19,430 bases of DNA from Minisyncoccota bacterium. Its GTDB lineage: Bacteria; Patescibacteriota; Minisyncoccia; Minisyncoccales; Minisyncoccaceae. Below, in pieces: positions 5,761 through 11,399 of the stretch (position 1 is the first letter of the stretch; the number at the start of each line of letters is the position of its first letter). Below the pieces are notes generated by a model that was given only the letters and a program-made list of their open reading frames with translations, was not told the origin of the DNA and ran no database searches. The stretch is from contig JAQVLF010000009.1 in the NCBI GenBank assembly GCA_028704295.1, positions 1 to 19,430 of the forward strand. The letters are read 5' to 3'. Made by a program: the position numbers and the translations under genes.

Positions 5761-7965
5761 TTATTTTCTATCAGGAGTTTCATCCTTTCCAGTTCCACGA
5801 TCCGGAAATCCTTCAGTCGTTCTCTGCTGTTGTTCTTGACTGCTAGAGACCGGATGCCCTGTCTCTTTTATATTTTTTAATGTTGTATTGATCCCCTTTT
5901 TTATATCATCTGAAGAATAAGATTTCTCACTAGTCTGCTCTTTATTCTGAACAGGGTAATCATAAGGGTTTGTTTTCGCTATAAAATATTTTTTAGCACG
6001 TGGATTCTCGACCTCAATTAAATTTACATATTGCGGAATCTGACTATTAACCGCCTCAAATTTTTTCTTATTCGCGATCAAATCAGAAAAATGTTTTCCG
6101 TTCCAATTCTTAAATGCCGCTGTAATAACTTCTGTCTGTCTTAAAGCAGTTTCACTAAATTGTGATGCTTGGTTGTCAGCAGTATCTTTAACAAGCGTTT
6201 CGATATTCGCCATCGGTCCCATTAATCTAGAAAGGGTCTTATTGAACATTTCAGGATTCGTATCGTGCATTCCCACCATACTTCTGGCAACACGTTCTTT
6301 ATCATCTTTAGATAAACTCTTTGCCGCGTCAATTAGCTTATTAATTTCATTTTCAAATAAATTACCTCCCTCAAACATCTTATGTAGTTGCCCTGTCTTC
6401 ATTTTAGACAAAAATTCTCTTATATCATTTGATCCGTAAAGTTTCCCTGATAGATCTCCTTTTAAGATCTGTTCAACTTTTTCAGCATCTGCATTCTCAG
6501 CGTCAAGACCTCTACCAGAAAGTTTTCCTCTACCTAACTCATCCATCTTTCTTCTAACCCCTCCCTTGAACCATTTATTAGCAGAATCTGGTGCTTCTGG
6601 TATTACTGGAGCATTTTCTCCTGTTTCTTGTAAATATCCTTGCTGCCAATTTTCTTCTCCATATCTTTCCCTAAAATCATTTATGGTATTCATCTTATCA
6701 TTATACGCATCCAATTCATCTGCCCTATCAATTCCTTGATTCATAAATTTAGAAAAGTCACGCTTTACCATCGGTGAGAAGGTTTTTTTAGCCTTGGTTG
6801 CGAAGCCTGTGGCTTGATTTATTATATCCTGTCCTAATGATGGTATCCAATTCTTAGCTAATATTACGCAAACCACCACCATATATAAGAATAAGAAAAT
6901 ATAGTTTACAAAAAAATCTGGCGCTACAGCAATTATGCTGGTATGTCCCTCAAATGGATTTAATACATTAAGAGCAGCATTATCTCCTCTCAAGTTGAAG
7001 AATTTAAACCCTAATCCTATAAAGAAAATAAGAATGACCCCAGCAAATATCCAATCCATAAAATATTTCCACCATTCTCCAAAAAACTTATTTACTATAG
7101 GCAATTCTGTTTTATAAAGAACAACCGCAAGAGGAGTTGTCATAGCCAGTATCCACAAGAAAGCAATTCTCATTAAAAGTATCGCTGCTAATAGGAAAAA
7201 TGTTGATCCAATAATAAAATTTAATATCATGTTAAAAATAGCCAAAGGCAGCCATCCTGTTACTCCTAACGTCATAAATGTTACTCCATAAATAACGATC
7301 GCCGCGACATTTCCTATAGGGATTAAAGATATAAAAATCTGCGAAATAACTAATGGAAGCAGTGTGGTTGTAAGAGAATTTAAGGTATAATTAAGAAGTG
7401 TTTGTGCGGCAGTCCAAGCTAACGTTGTAGGCTCCGGCCCAGTTGCAAAGGCATTCATAATCGCGAATTTTAGAAACTCCGCAAGATCAACAAGTCCGCC
7501 AAATGCAAATAAGCTAAAATTAACAAAAATAGCAATAATTATAAGTCTTATTAAAGTTGACCTCCCCTTTGTAGAATCTCCTTGTATTATGATTGAAAGT
7601 CCCGTCCAGACAAATGATATTATTATAACCAAGTTTGCAATGCCTGATATGAAATTCCATCCTGTTGTAACAAGTGGATTGTGTATTATATTAACCGGAA
7701 GGTTTATTGCCCAGTCTAATATGGCGGCACTTGTAACCAGATATGCTAATGTTTCGGCCAAAATTATAGTAAGAAGAACGCTATACTTTCTAACGCTGAC
7801 ATCAAGCACGTCCAAAGCATCAAGCTGCATGCTAAATATGTCCATAACTCCAAAAGCATCGGCATGCACTATTTTAGGCAACAAAAACGAAAGGCATAAA
7901 ACTCCTAATACTGAAAGTATTATAATCTTCTTGTTTTTTAATATGTTTTTGAAAAATTTATTCAT
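5761..7965 (-). CDS. VirB6/TrbL-like polytopic T4SS membrane protein
   Basis: A 734-aa protein. The N-terminus (12-36) is a hydrophobic signal or anchor ending in VHADA. Further membrane segments lie at about 62-82, 102-127, 138-158, 200-230, 240-282, 305-322 and 350-370. The run MRIAFLWILAMTTPLA followed by WWKYFMDW matches the conserved Trp/Pro pattern of VirB6/TrbL channel proteins. Residues about 375-734 are soluble, charged and Lys/Glu-rich, ending in a Gln/Thr-rich tail, presumably cytoplasmic. Its start overlaps the end of the pilin-like gene by 8 bases, giving translational coupling. It is the last gene of the minus-strand cluster. No VirB4 or VirD4 ATPase lies in the window, so the apparatus is only partly visible. 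Confidence 0.7.
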   Translation of the reverse strand: MNKFFKNILKNKKIIILSVLGVLCLSFLLPKIVHADAFGVMDIFSMQLDALDVLDVSVRKYSVLLTIILAETLAYLVTSAAILDWAINLPVNIIHNPLVTTGWNFISGIANLVIIISFVWTGLSIIIQGDSTKGRSTLIRLIIIAIFVNFSLFAFGGLVDLAEFLKFAIMNAFATGPEPTTLAWTAAQTLLNYTLNSLTTTLLPLVISQIFISLIPIGNVAAIVIYGVTFMTLGVTGWLPLAIFNMILNFIIGSTFFLLAAILLMRIAFLWILAMTTPLAVVLYKTELPIVNKFFGEWWKYFMDWIFAGVILIFFIGLGFKFFNLRGDNAALNVLNPFEGHTSIIAVAPDFFVNYIFLFLYMVVVCVILAKNWIPSLGQDIINQATGFATKAKKTFSPMVKRDFSKFMNQGIDRADELDAYNDKMNTINDFRERYGEENWQQGYLQETGENAPVIPEAPDSANKWFKGGVRRKMDELGRGKLSGRGLDAENADAEKVEQILKGDLSGKLYGSNDIREFLSKMKTGQLHKMFEGGNLFENEINKLIDAAKSLSKDDKERVARSMVGMHDTNPEMFNKTLSRLMGPMANIETLVKDTADNQASQFSETALRQTEVITAAFKNWNGKHFSDLIANKKKFEAVNSQIPQYVNLIEVENPRAKKYFIAKTNPYDYPVQNKEQTSEKSYSSDDIKKGINTTLKNIKETGHPVSSSQEQQQRTTEGFPDRGTGKDETPDRK

Positions 7966-8905
7966 TTTTTATTAGCTTATAACATTGTGTTTCATCTATC
8001 TTTGCCGTCGTAGTCTCGCTCAAATAGTTTGTTGAATATGTTACATTTGCTACGCCATCCCACAAATCAGCTGCCGCAGCACATTCCGGCTCATTATATA
8101 AATATAATTTACATTCGGTTCCTAAAGCCGGGATATAGTATTGAACATTACCATTATCATCCTTTTCCCCTTCAATTAATTGTCTTTTGTATGTTTCTGG
8201 GTAATTTTCATAAGCAAGGTCTTGAGCATCATCGTCTGGATTCTGTAATTCACCATCTAAATATTTATTGATTCTTAACATTAATGTCGGCTTGCTAAAA
8301 AATTTTACCGCATTATATATTGTTGAATCACTATGTTCTGATTTTGAATACCTTCCCGCCCAATCTAAATCAACAACTACCCCTGAACTCTTTGGAAAGC
8401 CATTCCTTTCATCTTTCTTCATTTCCGCAGCATCTTTATAAAGTTTAGCATAAGCACATTCGGATATAAGTTCATATTCTTTAGTTTCATATTCAACCAA
8501 ATCATCCCCACCGCCTCCTTTTGGATTAATATCCAAACTTACTAGTTGGGGATTAATTGTATTTAAAATCAAATATGTTCCTAAAAGAAGGGCAAGCCCA
8601 AAAAAAGATGCTTTAATTCTGTTTTGAGCCTCAGCTATTTTTTTAGGATCACCTGTAGAAGTTAAATATTGAAAACCAGCTACCACTACCGAGATAAAAG
8701 CAAATAAAGCTCCCAGCGATATCCCCCATTCATAAAAATATTGAGTAAATTGAGAAAGACTGACTGTTTGATAATCGGGCAATCCTGTCCCCATAGGGGA
8801 TAGTGGCCAATAAATTTCTGTGGCAAACACATTGGAATAAATGAAAAAACTAAATGTTAATAAAGTAAAAAAGAATATAGATTTTTTTATTTGACTTTTT
8901 TTCAT
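7958..8905 (-). CDS. T4SS pilin-like protein with a secreted C-terminal domain
   Basis: A 315-aa protein. Signal peptide at 1-28 (ending NVFA|TE). The pilin-like part has TM1 at about 58-80 (YEWGISLGALFAFISVVVAG), a polar loop (TSTGDPKKIAEAQNRIK) and TM2 at about 99-117. This is the typical layout of VirB2-like pilins of Patescibacteria. After a GGGG linker come 180 extracytoplasmic residues, unusually long, with Cys150 and three later Cys (ECKL, ECAA, QCYKL) that could form two disulfides. It has a good Shine-Dalgarno (AGGAGAG) and an extended -10 promoter. The start of the gene is part of the tandem duplication; a truncated second copy lies at 9746-9994. Confidence 0.72.
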   Translation of the reverse strand: MKKSQIKKSIFFFTLLTFSFFIYSNVFATEIYWPLSPMGTGLPDYQTVSLSQFTQYFYEWGISLGALFAFISVVVAGFQYLTSTGDPKKIAEAQNRIKASFFGLALLLGTYLILNTINPQLVSLDINPKGGGGDDLVEYETKEYELISECAYAKLYKDAAEMKKDERNGFPKSSGVVVDLDWAGRYSKSEHSDSTIYNAVKFFSKPTLMLRINKYLDGELQNPDDDAQDLAYENYPETYKRQLIEGEKDDNGNVQYYIPALGTECKLYLYNEPECAAAADLWDGVANVTYSTNYLSETTTAKIDETQCYKLIKNE

Positions 8906-8933
8906 TTTTCTCTCCTATTGATTTATTTTCTAA

Positions 8934-8942
8934 ATTATATCA
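8934..8942 (-). promoter_or_regulatory. Extended -10 promoter of the pilin-like gene (copy A)
   Basis: The minus strand reads TGATATAAT, 28 bases before the ATG at 8905; AGGAGAG follows in the leader. The same element is at 10023-10031 in copy B. No good -35 is seen. Confidence 0.65.
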
Positions 8943-8956
8943 TAAGCATAATTTTT

Positions 8957-8974
8957 AAAAAGTCTTGACTTTTT
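8957..8974. promoter_or_regulatory. Inverted repeat between divergent promoters
   Basis: AAAAAGTC-TT-GACTTTTT, 8-bp arms with a 2-base centre, overlaps the -35 of the + strand ORF and lies upstream of the pilin -10. Copy B (about 10046-10063) keeps the GTC-TT-GAC core while the outer bases differ. It would suit a dimeric regulator controlling both directions, but no regulator is known. Confidence 0.4.
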
Positions 8975-8993
8975 TTAAGTTTTATGCTATTTT
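8965..8993 (+). promoter_or_regulatory. Promoter of the first anchored + strand ORF
   Basis: TTGACT (8965-8970), a spacer of exactly 17 bases, then TATTTT (8988-8993). The leader is about 25-30 bases with AGAGGTG (9014-9019) ahead of the ATG at 9026. Confidence 0.65.
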
Positions 8994-9025
8994 TAAACTA
9001 GGAATTTTACTTAGAGGTGTAAAAA

Positions 9026-9559
9026 ATGACGACGAACGTGAACAAAAAAAACAGTGCACCGCTTCCGATTATTCTCATCGCTTTCGGCGTTGTAATGGCC
9101 GTAGTTGCCATTGCGCTCGCTACGGGTGTATTATCGCCAGAACATACGAATCCTTCGGAGCAGATCTCAGAATCTCCTCCAGAAATGGAACCGGCTATAC
9201 AGGTATTTGTCGACCCCCTGCAGGAACGCATGAAGAAAATGGCAGAAGCCAACTACAACAGATTCCTGGACTCGTGGAGCCCTCGCCATGCTGCGCGTTA
9301 TACTGAGGCAGACTTCAACAACGAATTCATCGTCGTAGACGATGCGTTTCAGGCTCCTGTAGGACCCATCAGCAAAATCTTGGGGACAAAAAGTGGCTTC
9401 TATACGGGACCCCTCATCTTCTTCTACGAAGGGAGGGAGGTAAAAGTGATCGAGCAGGTCTTCCTAGGCAAGTCAGGAGGAGTACTCATCGATCGCGACC
9501 TAAAATGGGATCGTATTGAGAGCTTGAAGGAATTTCCATATCCGGATTTCTTCAACTAA
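9026..9559 (+). CDS. Membrane-anchored extracytoplasmic protein of unknown function, copy A
   Basis: A 177-aa protein with no family I recognise. A short Lys-rich cytoplasmic tip (NVNKKNSAPL) precedes one hydrophobic segment (about 14-34, PIILIAFGVVMAVVAIAL). A Ser/Glu/Pro-rich stalk (40-58) and an outward-facing domain follow, containing DPLQERMKKMA, GFYTGPLIFF, EVKVI and DLKWDRIESLKEFPYP. Two 60-base samples give about 48 and 53% GC against about 30% in neighbours, and codon use is correspondingly different. It has its own promoter, a strong GAGGTG ribosome site and a terminator, and lies antisense within a minus-strand T4SS-like cluster. These traits suggest acquired cargo. By position an exclusion, immunity or surface-modifying role next to the pilin is possible, but this is inference. 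Confidence 0.75.
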   Translation: MTTNVNKKNSAPLPIILIAFGVVMAVVAIALATGVLSPEHTNPSEQISESPPEMEPAIQVFVDPLQERMKKMAEANYNRFLDSWSPRHAARYTEADFNNEFIVVDDAFQAPVGPISKILGTKSGFYTGPLIFFYEGREVKVIEQVFLGKSGGVLIDRDLKWDRIESLKEFPYPDFFN

Positions 9560-9574
9560 CACCACCTCTTTTTC

Positions 9575-9607
9575 GAGACAACTAGTTTGTCTCTTTCGTC
9601 TTTTATA
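9575..9607 (+). terminator. Terminator of the first anchored + strand ORF
   Basis: GAGACAA (9575-9581) pairs with TTGTCTC (9587-9593) around a 5-base loop, followed by the T-rich TTTCGTCTTTTA. The region just before it (CACCTCTTTTT) is complementary to the gene's own ribosome site. Confidence 0.65.
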
Positions 9608-9611
9608 GAGC

Positions 9612-9780
9612 TTACTCCTCGCTATTAGTATCCACTTCAACGTCCTCTTCTGCTGAATTCTCATTATCTAAAGCAGTTAAAAATGCTGTTTCCGCATAGT
9701 TTATTTATAATTTCAACACCGCTAATAAGCCCATCGAATACTTCCTTAATTTTTTCTAAAGGCGCATTCACGCTTAAAAG
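9612..9780 (-). pseudogene. Duplicated 3' remnant of the 231-aa anchored-protein gene
   Basis: This is the copy-A counterpart of 10693-10857. The minus strand begins at the duplication junction with VNAPLEKIKEVFDGLISGVEI, breaks at a 4-base insertion (an extra TTAT near 9700), and resumes in the other frame as ENSAEEDVEVDTNSEE, ending at TAA 9612-9614. It has no start and is a dead by-product of the duplication. Confidence 0.85.
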
Positions 9781-9994
9781 AAATAAAAGCGAATAAAGCT
9801 CCCAACGATATCCCCCATTCATAAAAATACTGCGTAAACAGAGGAAGAGTAATAGTTTGATAATCTCCTAATCCTGTTCCCATAGGAGATGGTAGCCAAT
9901 AAATTTCTGTGGCAAACACGTCAAAAGAAATTAAAAAACCAACTGTTAATGAGACAAAGAAGATTATAGTTTTTCTTGTTCGACTGTTTTTCAT
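9746..9994 (-). pseudogene. Truncated pilin-like gene fused to foreign codons at the duplication junction
   Basis: From the ATG at 9994 the frame matches the pilin-like protein: signal peptide ending FDVFATEIYW, PMGTGLGDYQT, and TM1 (YEWGISLGALFAFIS). At the junction it runs out of frame into the 231-aa remnant (FKRECAFRKN) and stops, giving about 82 residues. The second TM and the whole secreted domain are lost. The extended -10 (10023-10031) is kept, but the ribosome site has decayed from AGGAGAG to a weak GAAAAG. A small secreted hairpin peptide could still be made at low level. Confidence 0.75.
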
Positions 9995-10022
9995 TTTTCT
10001 TTTCAATAGTTTTATTTTCTAA

Positions 10023-10031
10023 ATTATATCA
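10023..10031 (-). promoter_or_regulatory. Extended -10 promoter of the truncated pilin copy
   Basis: The minus strand reads TGATATAAT, identical to the element in front of the intact pilin-like gene. Confidence 0.55.
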
Positions 10032-10053
10032 TAAGCATAATTTTTAGAAAGTC

Positions 10054-10082
10054 TTGACTTTTTCTAAGTTTTATGCTATTTC
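10054..10082 (+). promoter_or_regulatory. Promoter of the second anchored + strand ORF
   Basis: TTGACT (10054-10059), 17 bases, then TATTTC (10077-10082). Over the roughly 69 bases from the inverted repeat to the ribosome site, copies A and B differ at only three positions. Confidence 0.6.
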
Positions 10083-10114
10083 TAAACTAGGAATTTTACT
10101 TAGAGGTGAAACAA

Positions 10115-10639
10115 ATGCAGGCAAACGTGAACAAAAAAAACAGTGCATCGCTTCCGATCATCGCAATTGCTCTCTGCGTCATAATTGCCGGAATTGCAAT
10201 TGTGCTTGCCCTCGGGCTCGTGCCGGTTGATCATACGCCTATTCCTTTGGAGCACATCTCAGAATCTCCTCCTATGGCAGAGCCGACGATCGCTACGCAA
10301 ACATCCGATCCGCTTCAGGAACGCATGAAGGCAATGGCCACCAAGAACTATGACGACTTCCTGGACCTCTATGGTTCATACAGGAGAAGCTTTGATCTTG
10401 CATTCTATCGCAGTGATTTCTGTGACAAAATCGTCATAGAGGGCACAAAAGTACGTGCGGATCACGGATTCTACACAGGCCCCTTGATCTTCTTTAACGG
10501 AGATCAGGAAGTCAAAGTGATAGGATTTAACTTCCTGACATCGTCAGGGGGAACTGAAATCGATCCCGACCTAAAATGGGATCGGGTAGAGAGCTTACAC
10601 GAGTTCCCTTACCCGCAATTCCAGTTCCCATCGCAGTAA
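10115..10639 (+). CDS. Membrane-anchored extracytoplasmic protein of unknown function, copy B
   Basis: A 174-aa paralogue of the protein at 9026-9559. I chose the ATG at 10115, which aligns with the copy-A start and is spaced properly from AGAGGTG (10102-10108); the GTG at 10106 lies inside that site. The plan is the same: NVNKKNSASL tip, TM at about 12-32, stalk with ISESPP, DPLQERMKAMA, GFYTGPLIFF, EVKVI, DLKWDRVESLHEFPYP. About half of the residues match copy A. The middle (about 75-115) is essentially unrelated (YGSYRRSFDLAFYRSDFCDK here) and shorter. GC content is again well above neighbours. Conserved ends with a divergent centre suggest a common structural role with a variable specificity part (inference). 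Confidence 0.75.
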   Translation: MQANVNKKNSASLPIIAIALCVIIAGIAIVLALGLVPVDHTPIPLEHISESPPMAEPTIATQTSDPLQERMKAMATKNYDDFLDLYGSYRRSFDLAFYRSDFCDKIVIEGTKVRADHGFYTGPLIFFNGDQEVKVIGFNFLTSSGGTEIDPDLKWDRVESLHEFPYPQFQFPSQ

Positions 10640-10655
10640 ACCCACCTCTTTTTTC

Positions 10656-10688
10656 GAGACAACTAGTTTGTCTCTTTCGTCTTTTATA
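10656..10688 (+). terminator. Terminator of the second anchored + strand ORF
   Basis: GAGACAA (10656-10662) and TTGTCTC (10668-10674), then TTTCGTCTTTTA, identical to the copy-A terminator. It ends just short of the convergent 231-aa gene's stop codon (10693). Confidence 0.65.
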
Positions 10689-10692
10689 GGGC

Positions 10693-11388
10693 TTACTCCT
10701 CGCTATTAGTATCCACCTCAACGTCCTCCTCTTCCGAATTCTCATTATCTAAACTCGGCAAAAATGCTGTTTCTGCATAGTTTATAATTTCAACGCCGCT
10801 AATAAGCCCATTAAATACTTCCTTAATTTTTTCCAAAGGCGCATTCACGCTTAAAAGAGACATTACAATAAATTTTTGGTCGTTATTCTTAACGATTTTT
10901 TGCATTACAATAGTATTTTTATTAGTTTCATTAGCAAATTCAGCAATAAATGATCCGTCTTCTTCACTTTCTTTTAATTCCCCATTGCTATCCTGTATTT
11001 TTTTAAGATAATCAAGAGGTTCAAAAGAATCTATTTTTGAAATAGAAAAAATCCAAGGAATTGAAGTATCTTCTTCTATTGAATAAGCGCTTAAAAATAC
11101 TTCTTCATTGTTTTTTATTAAATTCCCGTTTGTAGGATTTGTTTTATTTAATAGCCAGTCTTTACTGAAAGATGCATTGATATAGTCATTTTTAAATTCT
11201 CCTCCTCCTATCTGATTTAAAACGTTTGTATAATCCATATTAATATCAGGCATTTCTACATCGGTTCCCAATAAAGAATTATCGCTATTATTTATAATAT
11301 CTTTATTGATTTGATTGGAAAAATAGGATAGCCCTAATAAAAGTATAAAGCCGAATATCATTATTAGTAATGTTCTTTTACTTATCAT
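10693..11388 (-). CDS. Membrane-anchored 231-aa protein of the T4SS-like cluster
   Basis: One N-terminal membrane segment (about 6-23, LLIMIFGFILLLGLSYF), a linker, then a globular outward-facing domain (about 60-200) starting at NDYINASFSKDWLL. The pattern weakly recalls PsbP-like/DUF1795 domains ('...i.yP.dW'), but I would not name it so. It ends in a very acidic tail (SEEEDVEVDTNSEE). The ATG is 11 bases after the stop of the 913-aa gene, so the two are cotranscribed, although no Shine-Dalgarno is visible. Its last 165 bases were copied into the duplication (9612-9780). Confidence 0.7.
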   Translation of the reverse strand: MISKRTLLIMIFGFILLLGLSYFSNQINKDIINNSDNSLLGTDVEMPDINMDYTNVLNQIGGGEFKNDYINASFSKDWLLNKTNPTNGNLIKNNEEVFLSAYSIEEDTSIPWIFSISKIDSFEPLDYLKKIQDSNGELKESEEDGSFIAEFANETNKNTIVMQKIVKNNDQKFIVMSLLSVNAPLEKIKEVFNGLISGVEIINYAETAFLPSLDNENSEEEDVEVDTNSEE

Positions 11389-11399
11389 ATATTTATTAA

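Larger units (their letters stand above)
8694..9780. repeat. Tandem duplication, copy A
   Basis: About 1.08 kb starting inside the pilin gene and ending inside a 3' remnant of the 231-aa gene; it repeats at 9783-10857. Matching landmarks are offset by 1077-1089 bases: ATAAAAGC at 8694 and 9783, the + strand ORF starts at 9026 and 10115, and TTAAAAG at 9774 and 10851. The junction at 9774-9790 joins two AAAAG/ATAAAAG runs, consistent with a microhomology-driven duplication. Non-coding parts are about 95% identical and the + strand ORFs far less. Confidence 0.9.
9783..10857. repeat. Tandem duplication, copy B
   Basis: This is the second copy of the unit described at 8694-9780. It holds the truncated pilin start, the divergent promoter region, the second + strand ORF with its terminator, and then runs into the intact 231-aa gene. 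The order shows a plain head-to-tail duplication of the stretch between the pilin gene and the 231-aa gene. Confidence 0.9.

Noticed and set aside
6173..7975. Several + strand open frames within the VirB6-like gene.
   Set aside because: They are antisense to a clear coding frame with membrane-protein composition, and lack ribosome sites.
9007..9306. Open frames on both strands overlapping the start of the first anchored + strand ORF.
   Set aside because: They have no promoter or ribosome site of their own, no family features, and are not kept in copy B. They are by-products of the GC-richer ORF.
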